A DNA stretch of 64,000 nucleotides from Pristionchus mayeri (Eukaryota > Nematoda > Chromadorea > Rhabditida > Neodiplogasteridae), in assembly GCA_036245805.1 (NCBI GenBank), contig BTRK01000003.1, positions 42,301,215-42,365,214 of the forward strand, read 5' to 3'. Positions 31,361-46,155 of the stretch are shown piece after piece. The position numbers were made by a program, and so were the translations under genes. The notes under the pieces were generated by a model, which was not told the DNA's origin, ran no database searches, and was given only the letters and a program-made list of their open reading frames with translations. How positions within the stretch are numbered: position 1 is the stretch's first letter; every line of letters begins with the position of its first letter.

Positions 31361-31904
31361 GGGAATAGGAAGTGAAAGAATCGGCCACTATCTTGCAAAT
31401 CGGTGCGCTACAGACGGTGCAGGAAAAAAGCGAGAGCTGTAAAATCGACCGATCTTCCTCGAGATCAAAGATCAATCCGAGTATGAAAACGAGGCAAATA
31501 TGGGTACGAATCGGAAAACGTACTCGTTAGGAGTTGTGAGTGTCCACTAGTGTTGACAAGGCGGCATGCGCCCTCTCCATTTCGTGTGCTCTCTCACCGG
31601 CCAGACAGAGCGAGAGAGCGTGTGAAACGAGGAGAGCACGTTCAGATATGCCATCACTGATGATCCTGTTCTCTTCGGAAGATTTAGATTCCAATCGATT
31701 GAGATATGAACGAATTACATGACATTTTGTTGGCACAATGCCAGAAACATTCACTCCGAGACTCACACCCGAGAGAGTATGCAAACGGCGGAGAGTTCTC
31801 TCTCCTTCTCTGTCCTCTCTCATCTCTCGCTCTCACCTTTACTGTTCGATTGCCTTCCTAGACTTGTGCCGACCCAACTCTATTCATAGAGTTGAGTCGA
31901 ATTC

Positions 31905-31944
<40 letters not shown>

Positions 31945-32485
31945 TCCAATCTCCTTCTCAGCAGTTTCCGCCGATGGTCGATCCCCCTTCCCCGGGAGTT
32001 CTTCTTTAGACACCCTGATGGATCCGGGGCCGAATCCATCCAATTGTTTTGCTGGATAAGGAGTGTCCGCTCTCTAGAATCAGCGGATACGCAGCCTTTT
32101 CTGTCCCGGCGCGTACAGAGAGCACGCGCCCTTCATAGTTGCTCCCTTTCCCTATCTCGTAAGCTTTGTTCTGAGGCGATAGCGTAACTGTGTAGTCTGG
32201 TTCGCTTATTGCCGGAGAGAATGTTCTCATCTGACAGGCACAGCCCCGTATCTACGGGTGCTTTTCGTAATTTTTGGATATCAGGAGAGGCAAAGTGCTG
32301 CCAGTTTCTCTGGTGAAATGGTCTTAAAAATCGTACTATATCAGCTGCGAAAAAATATTTATTGATCAGATCCAACTTGACAGATCGGACGGGATGTCGT
32401 GTTCTCAACGGGGTATTGTCGTAAGCGAATACGTGGGGTGAAAGAATAGGCCGATCCGGAGAACCCTTGATTCCATCGTATTATT

Positions 32486-32585
32486 GGCCCCTCCTAGAAG
32501 AGGCCGGTCCAAAATTTGGTGGTTTCAGGCCACGTCTTTCAACGAGCCGGTTTCAGTAAAAACCTCAAACTTGGGATTTTAATCC
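32486..32585 (-). ncRNA. Variant SL RNA, unit 5
   Basis: Same sequence as unit 1. Confidence 0.9.
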
Positions 32586-33516
32586 GGTGCTGAATGAGAG
32601 TGACTGCACTTGGGGGAAATACGAGCACTGGACCCGGCGGATTCGAGTGAGTGCTGCCAGAGGGGATTTCAATGGTGTTTGAGCTCAATTTCGGTGTCGC
32701 GATGAGGGTAGGTTACTCACCCTTTCGTAGGCGAGAGAGTGCAGCAACTGAAGAGAGTGCCGGCACGAAGTTGCTCAGAGCCGGGTTGTCGGAGCCGCCA
32801 TTACACGACGATACGTGTCAGGGTAACCAGAAGCAATGTGAGGTAGAGTGGCAGAGATTTACGAAACCTACAGTACCCCTGCGGCTTGTTACGATACACC
32901 CATGATGATTACGAGATGGGCTAGTTGAGTAGGCTAAATGTGCGGAAAAGGAGGCGACTGGGGCGGCAATGATCGGCGATCACTGCTTACCACAGCGGTT
33001 AGCCCGGGAAAGCTACAGTGCTGCAAAGAATGGGTACCGTAACCCAGAGGAAGGAATCTGCCTTCGGATGGCCGTCGGTTGAACGTCGACGACAGCACTT
33101 AAGGTCATTTTTGGGAGTGTTTGGGCATAGGAGGAGTGATTTGAGCGCGATAGCGAGCGTCTAACTTCAAAATTTTTACTCATTTTTAGAAATTTTGGGA
33201 ATTATTTAGTACAGGCTATCAAAACTCCCCCTTTTTGAGCTTTTTTTGGTGTGGTAATACATGAGTTGGATGAGTAAGTATGGTTTGAGAGTGATCAAGG
33301 TGTTCTGTGAGAGAAATGGTACCGAGGTGGTGAAAAGAACAGCTCGAAATCTCGATTTTAGAGAAAATTTGAGCATTCTCTCGCCAATTCCATGGGAAAA
33401 TGGTCAAATATCGATTTTCCGGCATTTTAAAAAATTGCTAAAATTATGCAGTTTTGAGAGGAGATTCAGACACCCCAGTGGGCGTCTATAGAAAAAGATC
33501 TGCAAAAGTGCAAAAA

Positions 33517-33635
33517 TGCTTACAACACCCAGGATTCCCAAGCCGTCTCCGATCCAAGTACTAACTGGGCCCACCGTTGCTTAACTTGACAGATCGGACG
33601 GGATGTCGTGTTCTCAACGGGGTATGGTCGTAAGC
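33517..33635 (-). rRNA. 5S rRNA, unit 5
   Basis: Standard type. Confidence 0.96.
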
Positions 33636-34179
33636 GGGAATAGGAAGTGAAAGAATCGGCCACTATCTTGCAAATCGGTGCGCTACAGACGGTGCAGGAA
33701 AAAAGCGAGAGCTGTAAAATCGACCGATCTTCCTCGAGATCAAAGATCAATCCGAGTATGAAAACGAGGCAAATATGGGTACGAATCGGAAAACGTACTC
33801 GTTAGGAGTTGTGAGTGTCCACTAGTGTTGACAAGGCGGCATGCGCCCTCTCCATTTCGTGTGCTCTCTCACCGGCCAGACAGAGCGAGAGAGCGTGTGA
33901 AACGAGGAGAGCACGTTCAGATATGCCATCACTGATGATCCTGTTCTCTTCGGAAGATTTAGATTCCAATCGATTGAGATATGAACGAATTACATGACAT
34001 TTTGTTGGCACAATGCCAGAAACATTCACTCCGAGACTCACACCCGAGAGAGTATGCAAACGGCGGAGAGTTCTCTCTCCTTCTCTGTCCTCTCTCATCT
34101 CTCGCTCTCACCTTTACTGTTCGATTGCCTTCCTAGACTTGTGCCGACCCAACTCTATTCATAGAGTTGAGTCGAATTC

Positions 34180-34221
<42 letters not shown>

Positions 34222-34762
34222 TCCAATCTCCTTCTCAGCAGTTTCCGCCGATGGTCGATCCCCCTTCCCCGGGAGTTCTTCTTTAGACACCCTGATGGAT
34301 CCGGGGCCGAATCCATCCAATTGTTTTGCTGGATAAGGAGTGTCCGCTCTCTAGAATCAGCGGATACGCAGCCTTTTCTGTCCCGGCGCGTACAGAGAGC
34401 ACGCGCCCTTCATAGTTGCTCCCTTTCCCTATCTCGTAAGCTTTGTTCTGAGGCGATAGCGTAACTGTGTAGTCTGGTTCGCTTATTGCCGGAGAGAATG
34501 TTCTCATCTGACAGGCACAGCCCCGTATCTACGGGTGCTTTTCGTAATTTTTGGATATCAGGAGAGGCAAAGTGCTGCCAGTTTCTCTGGTGAAATGGTC
34601 TTAAAAATCGTACTATATCAGCTGCGAAAAAATATTTATTGATCAGATCCAACTTGACAGATCGGACGGGATGTCGTGTTCTCAACGGGGTATTGTCGTA
34701 AGCGAATACGTGGGGTGAAAGAATAGGCCGATCCGGAGAACCCTTGATTCCATCGTATTATT

Positions 34763-34862
34763 GGCCCCTCCTAGAAGAGGCCGGTCCAAAATTTGGTGGT
34801 TTCAGGCCACGTCTTTCAACGAGCCGGTTTCAGTAAAAACCTCAAACTTGGGATTTTAATCC
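34763..34862 (-). ncRNA. Variant SL RNA, unit 6
   Basis: Same sequence as unit 1. Confidence 0.9.
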
Positions 34863-35793
34863 GGTGCTGAATGAGAGTGACTGCACTTGGGGGAAATACG
34901 AGCACTGGACCCGGCGGATTCGAGTGAGTGCTGCCAGAGGGGATTTCAATGGTGTTTGAGCTCAATTTCGGTGTCGCGATGAGGGTAGGTTACTCACCCT
35001 TTCGTAGGCGAGAGAGTGCAGCAACTGAAGAGAGTGCCGGCACGAAGTTGCTCAGAGCCGGGTTGTCGGAGCCGCCATTACACGACGATACGTGTCAGGG
35101 TAACCAGAAGCAATGTGAGGTAGAGTGGCAGAGATTTACGAAACCTACAGTACCCCTGCGGCTTGTTACGATACACCCATGATGATTACGAGATGGGCTA
35201 GTTGAGTAGGCTAAATGTGCGGAAAAGGAGGCGACTGGGGCGGCAATGATCGGCGATCACTGCTTACCACAGCGGTTAGCCCGGGAAAGCTACAGTGCTG
35301 CAAAGAATGGGTACCGTAACCCAGAGGAAGGAATCTGCCTTCGGATGGCCGTCGGTTGAACGTCGACGACAGCACTTAAGGTCATTTTTGGGAGTGTTTG
35401 GGCATAGGAGGAGTGATTTGAGCGCGATAGCGAGCGTCTAACTTCAAAATTTTTACTCATTTTTAGAAATTTTGGGAATTATTTAGTACAGGCTATCAAA
35501 ACTCCCCCTTTTTGAGCTTTTTTTGGTGTGGTAATACATGAGTTGGATGAGTAAGTATGGTTTGAGAGTGATCAAGGTGTTCTGTGAGAGAAATGGTACC
35601 GAGGTGGTGAAAAGAACAGCTCGAAATCTCGATTTTAGAGAAAATTTGAGCATTCTCTCGCCAATTCCATGGGAAAATGGTCAAATATCGATTTTCCGGC
35701 ATTTTAAAAAATTGCTAAAATTATGCAGTTTTGAGAGGAGATTCAGACACCCCAGTGGGCGTCTATAGAAAAAGATCTGCAAAAGTGCAAAAA

Positions 35794-35912
35794 TGCTTAC
35801 AACACCCAGGATTCCCAAGCCGTCTCCGATCCAAGTACTAACTGGGCCCACCGTTGCTTAACTTGACAGATCGGACGGGATGTCGTGTTCTCAACGGGGT
35901 ATGGTCGTAAGC
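35794..35912 (-). rRNA. 5S rRNA, unit 6
   Basis: Standard type; the last before the first block of variants. Confidence 0.96.
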
Positions 35913-36456
35913 GGGAATAGGAAGTGAAAGAATCGGCCACTATCTTGCAAATCGGTGCGCTACAGACGGTGCAGGAAAAAAGCGAGAGCTGTAAAATCGA
36001 CCGATCTTCCTCGAGATCAAAGATCAATCCGAGTATGAAAACGAGGCAAATATGGGTACGAATCGGAAAACGTACTCGTTAGGAGTTGTGAGTGTCCACT
36101 AGTGTTGACAAGGCGGCATGCGCCCTCTCCATTTCGTGTGCTCTCTCACCGGCCAGACAGAGCGAGAGAGCGTGTGAAACGAGGAGAGCACGTTCAGATA
36201 TGCCATCACTGATGATCCTGTTCTCTTCGGAAGATTTAGATTCCAATCGATTGAGATATGAACGAATTACATGACATTTTGTTGGCACAATGCCAGAAAC
36301 ATTCACTCCGAGACTCACACCCGAGAGAGTATGCAAACGGCGGAGAGTTCTCTCTCCTTCTCTGTCCTCTCTCATCTCTCGCTCTCACCTTTACTGTTCG
36401 ATTGCCTTCCTAGACTTGTGCCGACCCAACTCTATTCATAGAGTTGAGTCGAATTC

Positions 36457-36498
<42 letters not shown>

Positions 36499-37039
36499 TC
36501 CAATCTCCTTCTCAGCAGTTTCCGCCGATGGTCGATCCCCCTTCCCCGGGAGTTCTTCTTTAGACACCCTGATGGATCCGGGGCCGAATCCATCCAATTG
36601 TTTTGCTGGATAAGGAGTGTCCGCTCTCTAGAATCAGCGGATACGCAGCCTTTTCTGTCCCGGCGCGTACAGAGAGCACGCGCCCTTCATAGTTGCTCCC
36701 TTTCCCTATCTCGTAAGCTTTGTTCTGAGGCGATAGCGTAACTGTGTAGTCTGGTTCGCTTATTGCCGGAGAGAATGTTCTCATCTGACAGGCACAGCCC
36801 CGTATCTACGGGTGCTTTTCGTAATTTTTGGATATCAGGAGAGGCAAAGTGCTGCCAGTTTCTCTGGTGAAATGGTCTTAAAAATCGTACTATATCAGCT
36901 GCGAAAAAATATTTATTGATCAGATCCAACTTGACAGATCGGACGGGATGTCGTGTTCTCAACGGGGTATTGTCGTAAGCGAATACGTGGGGTGAAAGAA
37001 TAGGCCGATCCGGAGAACCCTTGATTCCATCGTATTATT

Positions 37040-37139
37040 GGCCCCTCCTAGAAGAGGCCGGTCCAAAATTTGGTGGTTTCAGGCCACGTCTTTCAACGAG
37101 CCGGTTTCAGTAAAAACCTCAAACTTGGGATTTTAATCC
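37040..37139 (-). ncRNA. Variant SL RNA, unit 7
   Basis: Same sequence as unit 1. The unit carries T at 37612. Confidence 0.9.
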
Positions 37140-38070
37140 GGTGCTGAATGAGAGTGACTGCACTTGGGGGAAATACGAGCACTGGACCCGGCGGATTCGA
37201 GTGAGTGCTGCCAGAGGGGATTTCAATGGTGTTTGAGCTCAATTTCGGTGTCGCGATGAGGGTAGGTTACTCACCCTTTCGTAGGCGAGAGAGTGCAGCA
37301 ACTGAAGAGAGTGCCGGCACGAAGTTGCTCAGAGCCGGGTTGTCGGAGCCGCCATTACACGACGATACGTGTCAGGGTAACCAGAAGCAATGTGAGGTAG
37401 AGTGGCAGAGATTTACGAAACCTACAGTACCCCTGCGGCTTGTTACGATACACCCATGATGATTACGAGATGGGCTAGTTGAGTAGGCTAAATGTGCGGA
37501 AAAGGAGGCGACTGGGGCGGCAATGATCGGCGATCACTGCTTACCACAGCGGTTAGCCCGGGAAAGCTACAGTGCTGCAAAGAATGGGTACCGTAACCCA
37601 GAGGAAGGAATTTGCCTTCGGATGGCCGTCGGTTGAACGTCGACGACAGCACTTAAGGTCATTTTTGGGAGTGTTTGGGCATAGGAGGAGTGATTTGAGC
37701 GCGATAGCGAGCGTCTAACTTCAAAATTTTTACTCATTTTTAGAAATTTTGGGAATTATTTAGTACAGGCTATCAAAACTCCCCCTTTTTGAGCTTTTTT
37801 TGGTGTGGTAATACATGAGTTGGATGAGTAAGTATGGTTTGAGAGTGATCAAGGTGTTCTGTGAGAGAAATGGTACCGAGGTGGTGAAAAGAACAGCTCG
37901 AAATCTCGATTTTAGAGAAAATTTGAGCATTCTCTCGCCAATTCCATGGGAAAATGGTCAAATATCGATTTTCCGGCATTTTAAAAAATTGCTAAAATTA
38001 TGCAGTTTTGAGAGGAGATTCAGACACCCCAGTGGGCGTCTATAGAAAAAGATCTGCAAAAGTGCAAAAA

Positions 38071-38189
38071 TGCTTACAAGACCCAGGATTCCCAAGCCGT
38101 CTCCGATCCAAGTACTAACTGGGCCCACCGTTGCTTAACTTGACAGATCGGACGGGATGTCGTGTTCTCAACGGGGTATGGTCGTAAGC
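38071..38189 (-). rRNA. 5S rRNA, unit 7 (helix I variant)
   Basis: Carries G110C (CAAGACCC in place of CAACACCC on the plus strand), which replaces the C9-G110 pair by C-C. Confidence 0.94.
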
Positions 38190-38733
38190 GGGAATAGGAA
38201 GTGAAAGAATCGGCCACTATCTTGCAAATCGGTGCGCTACAGACGGTGCAGGAAAAAAGCGAGAGCTGTAAAATCGACCGATCTTCCTCGAGATCAAAGA
38301 TCAATCCGAGTATGAAAACGAGGCAAATATGGGTACGAATCGGAAAACGTACTCGTTAGGAGTTGTGAGTGTCCACTAGTGTTGACAAGGCGGCATGCGC
38401 CCTCTCCATTTCGTGTGCTCTCTCACCGGCCAGACAGAGCGAGAGAGCGTGTGAAACGAGGAGAGCACGTTCAGATATGCCATCACTGATGATCCTGTTC
38501 TCTTCGGAAGATTTAGATTCCAATCGATTGAGATATGAACGAATTACATGACATTTTGTTGGCACAATGCCAGAAACATTCACTCCGAGACTCACACCCG
38601 AGAGAGTATGCAAACGGCGGAGAGTTCTCTCTCCTTCTCTGTCCTCTCTCATCTCTCGCTCTCACCTTTACTGTTCGATTGCCTTCCTAGACTTGTGCCG
38701 ACCCAACTCTATTCATAGAGTTGAGTCGAATTC

Positions 38734-38777
<44 letters not shown>

Positions 38778-39318
38778 TCCAATCTCCTTCTCAGCAGTTT
38801 CCGCCGATGGTCGATCCCCCTTCCCCGGGAGTTCTTCTTTAGACACCCTGATGGATCCGGGGCCGAATCCATCCAATTGTTTTGCTGGATAAGGAGTGTC
38901 CGCTCTCTAGAATCAGCGGATACGCAGCCTTTTCTGTCCCGGCGCGTACAGAGAGCACGCGCCCTTCATAGTTGCTCCCTTTCCCTATCTCGTAAGCTTT
39001 GTTCTGAGGCGATAGCGTAACTGTGTAGTCTGGTTCGCTTATTGCCGGAGAGAATGTTCTCATCTGACAGGCACAGCCCCGTATCTACGGGTGCTTTTCG
39101 TAATTTTTGGATATCAGGAGAGGCAAAGTGCTGCCAGTTTCTCTGGTGAAATGGTCTTAAAAATCGTACTATATCAGCTGCGAAAAAATATTTATTGATC
39201 AGATCCAACTTGACAGATCGGACGGGATGTCGTGTTCTCAACGGGGTATTGTCGTAAGCGAATACGTGGGGTGAAAGAATAGGCCGATCCGGAGAACCCT
39301 TGATTCCATCGTATTATT

Positions 39319-39418
39319 GGCCCCTCCTAGAAGAGGCCGGTCCAAAATTTGGTGGTTTCAGGCCACGTCTTTCAACGAGCCGGTTTCAGTAAAAACCTCA
39401 AACTTGGGATTTTAATCC
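39319..39418 (-). ncRNA. Variant SL RNA, unit 8
   Basis: Same sequence as unit 1. The unit carries T at 39891, shared with units 7 and 15. Confidence 0.9.
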
Positions 39419-40349
39419 GGTGCTGAATGAGAGTGACTGCACTTGGGGGAAATACGAGCACTGGACCCGGCGGATTCGAGTGAGTGCTGCCAGAGGGGAT
39501 TTCAATGGTGTTTGAGCTCAATTTCGGTGTCGCGATGAGGGTAGGTTACTCACCCTTTCGTAGGCGAGAGAGTGCAGCAACTGAAGAGAGTGCCGGCACG
39601 AAGTTGCTCAGAGCCGGGTTGTCGGAGCCGCCATTACACGACGATACGTGTCAGGGTAACCAGAAGCAATGTGAGGTAGAGTGGCAGAGATTTACGAAAC
39701 CTACAGTACCCCTGCGGCTTGTTACGATACACCCATGATGATTACGAGATGGGCTAGTTGAGTAGGCTAAATGTGCGGAAAAGGAGGCGACTGGGGCGGC
39801 AATGATCGGCGATCACTGCTTACCACAGCGGTTAGCCCGGGAAAGCTACAGTGCTGCAAAGAATGGGTACCGTAACCCAGAGGAAGGAATTTGCCTTCGG
39901 ATGGCCGTCGGTTGAACGTCGACGACAGCACTTAAGGTCATTTTTGGGAGTGTTTGGGCATAGGAGGAGTGATTTGAGCGCGATAGCGAGCGTCTAACTT
40001 CAAAATTTTTACTCATTTTTAGAAATTTTGGGAATTATTTAGTACAGGCTATCAAAACTCCCCCTTTTTGAGCTTTTTTTGGTGTGGTAATACATGAGTT
40101 GGATGAGTAAGTATGGTTTGAGAGTGATCAAGGTGTTCTGTGAGAGAAATGGTACCGAGGTGGTGAAAAGAACAGCTCGAAATCTCGATTTTAGAGAAAA
40201 TTTGAGCATTCTCTCGCCAATTCCATGGGAAAATGGTCAAATATCGATTTTCCGGCATTTTAAAAAATTGCTAAAATTATGCAGTTTTGAGAGGAGATTC
40301 AGACACCCCAGTGGGCGTCTATAGAAAAAGATCTGCAAAAGTGCAAAAA

Positions 40350-40468
40350 TGCTTACAAGACCCAGGATTCCCAAGCCGTCTCCGATCCAAGTACTAACTG
40401 GGCCCACCGTTGCTTAACTTGACAGATCGGACGGGATGTCGTGTTCTCAACGGGGTATGGTCGTAAGC
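40350..40468 (-). rRNA. 5S rRNA, unit 8 (helix I variant)
   Basis: G110C. Confidence 0.94.
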
Positions 40469-41012
40469 GGGAATAGGAAGTGAAAGAATCGGCCACTATC
40501 TTGCAAATCGGTGCGCTACAGACGGTGCAGGAAAAAAGCGAGAGCTGTAAAATCGACCGATCTTCCTCGAGATCAAAGATCAATCCGAGTATGAAAACGA
40601 GGCAAATATGGGTACGAATCGGAAAACGTACTCGTTAGGAGTTGTGAGTGTCCACTAGTGTTGACAAGGCGGCATGCGCCCTCTCCATTTCGTGTGCTCT
40701 CTCACCGGCCAGACAGAGCGAGAGAGCGTGTGAAACGAGGAGAGCACGTTCAGATATGCCATCACTGATGATCCTGTTCTCTTCGGAAGATTTAGATTCC
40801 AATCGATTGAGATATGAACGAATTACATGACATTTTGTTGGCACAATGCCAGAAACATTCACTCCGAGACTCACACCCGAGAGAGTATGCAAACGGCGGA
40901 GAGTTCTCTCTCCTTCTCTGTCCTCTCTCATCTCTCGCTCTCACCTTTACTGTTCGATTGCCTTCCTAGACTTGTGCCGACCCAACTCTATTCATAGAGT
41001 TGAGTCGAATTC

Positions 41013-41056
<44 letters not shown>

Positions 41057-41597
41057 TCCAATCTCCTTCTCAGCAGTTTCCGCCGATGGTCGATCCCCCT
41101 TCCCCGGGAGTTCTTCTTTAGACACCCTGATGGATCCGGGGCCGAATCCATCCAATTGTTTTGCTGGATAAGGAGTGTCCGCTCTCTAGAATCAGCGGAT
41201 ACGCAGCCTTTTCTGTCCCGGCGCGTACAGAGAGCACGCGCCCTTCATAGTTGCTCCCTTTCCCTATCTCGTAAGCTTTGTTCTGAGGCGATAGCGTAAC
41301 TGTGTAGCCTGGTTCGCTTATTGCCGGAGAGAATGTTCTCATCTGACAGGCACAGCCCCGTATCTACGGGTGCTTTTCGTAATTTTTGGATATCAGGAGA
41401 GGCAAAGTGCTGCCAGTTTCTCTGGTGAAATGGTCTTAAAAATCGTACTATATCAGCTGCGAAAAAATATTTATTGATCAGATCCAACTTGACAGATCGG
41501 ACGGGATGTCGTGTTCTCAACGGGGTATTGTCGTAAGCGAATACGTGGGGTGAAAGAATAGGCCGATCCGGAGAACCCTTGATTCCATCGTATTATT

Positions 41598-41697
41598 GGC
41601 CCCTCCTAGAAGAGGCCGGTCCAAAATTTGGTGGTTTCAGGCCACGTCTTTCAACGAGCCGGTTTCAGTAAAAACCTCAAACTTGGGATTTTAATCC
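41598..41697 (-). ncRNA. Variant SL RNA, unit 9
   Basis: Same sequence as unit 1. The unit carries C at 41308, shared only with unit 16. Confidence 0.9.
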
Positions 41698-42628
41698 GGT
41701 GCTGAATGAGAGTGACTGCACTTGGGGGAAATACGAGCACTGGACCCGGCGGATTCGAGTGAGTGCTGCCAGAGGGGATTTCAATGGTGTTTGAGCTCAA
41801 TTTCGGTGTCGCGATGAGGGTAGGTTACTCACCCTTTCGTAGGCGAGAGAGTGCAGCAACTGAAGAGAGTGCCGGCACGAAGTTGCTCAGAGCCGGGTTG
41901 TCGGAGCCGCCATTACACGACGATACGTGTCAGGGTAACCAGAAGCAATGTGAGGTAGAGTGGCAGAGATTTACGAAACCTACAGTACCCCTGCGGCTTG
42001 TTACGATACACCCATGATGATTACGAGATGGGCTAGTTGAGTAGGCTAAATGTGCGGAAAAGGAGGCGACTGGGGCGGCAATGATCGGCGATCACTGCTT
42101 ACCACAGCGGTTAGCCCGGGAAAGCTACAGTGCTGCAAAGAATGGGTACCGTAACCCAGAGGAAGGAATCTGCCTTCGGATGGCCGTCGGTTGAACGTCG
42201 ACGACAGCACTTAAGGTCATTTTTGGGAGTGTTTGGGCATAGGAGGAGTGATTTGAGCGCGATAGCGAGCGTCTAACTTCAAAATTTTTACTCATTTTTA
42301 GAAATTTTGGGAATTATTTAGTACAGGCTATCAAAACTCCCCCTTTTTGAGCTTTTTTTGGTGTGGTAATACATGAGTTGGATGAGTAAGTATGGTTTGA
42401 GAGTGATCAAGGTGTTCTGTGAGAGAAATGGTACCGAGGTGGTGAAAAGAACAGCTCGAAATCTCGATTTTAGAGAAAATTTGAGCATTCTCTCGCCAAT
42501 TCCATGGGAAAATGGTCAAATATCGATTTTCCGGCATTTTAAAAAATTGCTAAAATTATGCAGTTTTGAGAGGAGATTCAGACACCCCAGTGGGCGTCTA
42601 TAGAAAAAGATCTGCAAAAGTGCAAAAA

Positions 42629-42747
42629 TGCTTACAAGACCCAGGATTCCCAAGCCGTCTCCGATCCAAGTACTAACTGGGCCCACCGTTGCTTAACTTG
42701 ACAGATCGGACGGGATGTCGTGTTCTCAACGGGGTATGGTCGTAAGC
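42629..42747 (-). rRNA. 5S rRNA, unit 9 (helix I variant)
   Basis: G110C. Confidence 0.94.
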
Positions 42748-43291
42748 GGGAATAGGAAGTGAAAGAATCGGCCACTATCTTGCAAATCGGTGCGCTACAG
42801 ACGGTGCAGGAAAAAAGCGAGAGCTGTAAAATCGACCGATCTTCCTCGAGATCAAAGATCAATCCGAGTATGAAAACGAGGCAAATATGGGTACGAATCG
42901 GAAAACGTACTCGTTAGGAGTTGTGAGTGTCCACTAGTGTTGACAAGGCGGCATGCGCCCTCTCCATTTCGTGTGCTCTCTCACCGGCCAGACAGAGCGA
43001 GAGAGCGTGTGAAACGAGGAGAGCACGTTCAGATATGCCATCACTGATGATCCTGTTCTCTTCGGAAGATTTAGATTCCAATCGATTGAGATATGAACGA
43101 ATTACATGACATTTTGTTGGCACAATGCCAGAAACATTCACTCCGAGACTCACACCCGAGAGAGTATGCAAACGGCGGAGAGTTCTCTCTCCTTCTCTGT
43201 CCTCTCTCATCTCTCGCTCTCACCTTTACTGTTCGATTGCCTTCCTAGACTTGTGCCGACCCAACTCTATTCATAGAGTTGAGTCGAATTC

Positions 43292-43335
<44 letters not shown>

Positions 43336-43876
43336 TCCAATCTCCTTCTCAGCAGTTTCCGCCGATGGTCGATCCCCCTTCCCCGGGAGTTCTTCTTTAG
43401 ACACCCTGATGGATCCGGGGCCGAATCCATCCAATTGTTTTGCTGGATAAGGAGTGTCCGCTCTCTAGAATCAGCGGATACGCAGCCTTTTCTGTCCCGG
43501 CGCGTACAGAGAGCACGCGCCCTTCATAGTTGCTCCCTTTCCCTATCTCGTAAGCTTTGTTCTGAGGCGATAGCGTAACTGTGTAGTCTGGTTCGCTTAT
43601 TGCCGGAGAGAATGTTCTCATCTGACAGGCACAGCCCCGTATCTACGGGTGCTTTTCGTAATTTTTGGATATCAGGAGAGGCAAAGTGCTGCCAGTTTCT
43701 CTGGTGAAATGGTCTTAAAAATCGTACTATATCAGCTGCGAAAAAATATTTATTGATCAGATCCAACTTGACAGATCGGACGGGATGTCGTGTTCTCAAC
43801 GGGGTATTGTCGTAAGCGAATACGTGGGGTGAAAGAATAGGCCGATCCGGAGAACCCTTGATTCCATCGTATTATT

Positions 43877-43976
43877 GGCCCCTCCTAGAAGAGGCCGGTC
43901 CAAAATTTGGTGGTTTCAGGCCACGTCTTTCAACGAGCCGGTTTCAGTAAAAACCTCAAACTTGGGATTTTAATCC
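43877..43976 (-). ncRNA. Variant SL RNA, unit 10
   Basis: Same sequence as unit 1. Confidence 0.9.
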
Positions 43977-44907
43977 GGTGCTGAATGAGAGTGACTGCAC
44001 TTGGGGGAAATACGAGCACTGGACCCGGCGGATTCGAGTGAGTGCTGCCAGAGGGGATTTCAATGGTGTTTGAGCTCAATTTCGGTGTCGCGATGAGGGT
44101 AGGTTACTCACCCTTTCGTAGGCGAGAGAGTGCAGCAACTGAAGAGAGTGCCGGCACGAAGTTGCTCAGAGCCGGGTTGTCGGAGCCGCCATTACACGAC
44201 GATACGTGTCAGGGTAACCAGAAGCAATGTGAGGTAGAGTGGCAGAGATTTACGAAACCTACAGTACCCCTGCGGCTTGTTACGATACACCCATGATGAT
44301 TACGAGATGGGCTAGTTGAGTAGGCTAAATGTGCGGAAAAGGAGGCGACTGGGGCGGCAATGATCGGCGATCACTGCTTACCACAGCGGTTAGCCCGGGA
44401 AAGCTACAGTGCTGCAAAGAATGGGTACCGTAACCCAGAGGAAGGAATCTGCCTTCGGATGGCCGTCGGTTGAACGTCGACGACAGCACTTAAGGTCATT
44501 TTTGGGAGTGTTTGGGCATAGGAGGAGTGATTTGAGCGCGATAGCGAGCGTCTAACTTCAAAATTTTTACTCATTTTTAGAAATTTTGGGAATTATTTAG
44601 TACAGGCTATCAAAACTCCCCCTTTTTGAGCTTTTTTTGGTGTGGTAATACATGAGTTGGATGAGTAAGTATGGTTTGAGAGTGATCAAGGTGTTCTGTG
44701 AGAGAAATGGTACCGAGGTGGTGAAAAGAACAGCTCGAAATCTCGATTTTAGAGAAAATTTGAGCATTCTCTCGCCAATTCCATGGGAAAATGGTCAAAT
44801 ATCGATTTTCCGGCATTTTAAAAAATTGCTAAAATTATGCAGTTTTGAGAGGAGATTCAGACACCCCAGTGGGCGTCTATAGAAAAAGATCTGCAAAAGT
44901 GCAAAAA

Positions 44908-45026
44908 TGCTTACAACACCCAGGATTCCCAAGCCGTCTCCGATCCAAGTACTAACTGGGCCCACCGTTGCTTAACTTGACAGATCGGACGGGATGTCGT
45001 GTTCTCAACGGGGTATGGTCGTAAGC
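44908..45026 (-). rRNA. 5S rRNA, unit 10
   Basis: Standard type, between variant units 9 and 11. Confidence 0.96.
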
Positions 45027-45570
45027 GGGAATAGGAAGTGAAAGAATCGGCCACTATCTTGCAAATCGGTGCGCTACAGACGGTGCAGGAAAAAAGCGAG
45101 AGCTGTAAAATCGACCGATCTTCCTCGAGATCAAAGATCAATCCGAGTATGAAAACGAGGCAAATATGGGTACGAATCGGAAAACGTACTCGTTAGGAGT
45201 TGTGAGTGTCCACTAGTGTTGACAAGGCGGCATGCGCCCTCTCCATTTCGTGTGCTCTCTCACCGGCCAGACAGAGCGAGAGAGCGTGTGAAACGAGGAG
45301 AGCACGTTCAGATATGCCATCACTGATGATCCTGTTCTCTTCGGAAGATTTAGATTCCAATCGATTGAGATATGAACGAATTACATGACATTTTGTTGGC
45401 ACAATGCCAGAAACATTCACTCCGAGACTCACACCCGAGAGAGTATGCAAACGGCGGAGAGTTCTCTCTCCTTCTCTGTCCTCTCTCATCTCTCGCTCTC
45501 ACCTTTACTGTTCGATTGCCTTCCTAGACTTGTGCCGACCCAACTCTATTCATAGAGTTGAGTCGAATTC

Positions 45571-45614
<44 letters not shown>

Positions 45615-46155
45615 TCCAATCTCCTTCTCAGCAGTTTCCGCCGATGGTCGATCCCCCTTCCCCGGGAGTTCTTCTTTAGACACCCTGATGGATCCGGGGC
45701 CGAATCCATCCAATTGTTTTGCTGGATAAGGAGTGTCCGCTCTCTAGAATCAGCGGATACGCAGCCTTTTCTGTCCCGGCGCGTACAGAGAGCACGCGCC
45801 CTTCATAGTTGCTCCCTTTCCCTATCTCGTAAGCTTTGTTCTGAGGCGATAGCGTAACTGTGTAGTCTGGTTCGCTTATTGCCGGAGAGAATGTTCTCAT
45901 CTGACAGGCACAGCCCCGTATCTACGGGTGCTTTTCGTAATTTTTGGATATCAGGAGAGGCAAAGTGCTGCCAGTTTCTCTGGTGAAATGGTCTTAAAAA
46001 TCGTACTATATCAGCTGCGAAAAAATATTTATTGATCAGATCCAACTTGACAGATCGGACGGGATGTCGTGTTCTCAACGGGGTATTGTCGTAAGCGAAT
46101 ACGTGGGGTGAAAGAATAGGCCGATCCGGAGAACCCTTGATTCCATCGTATTATT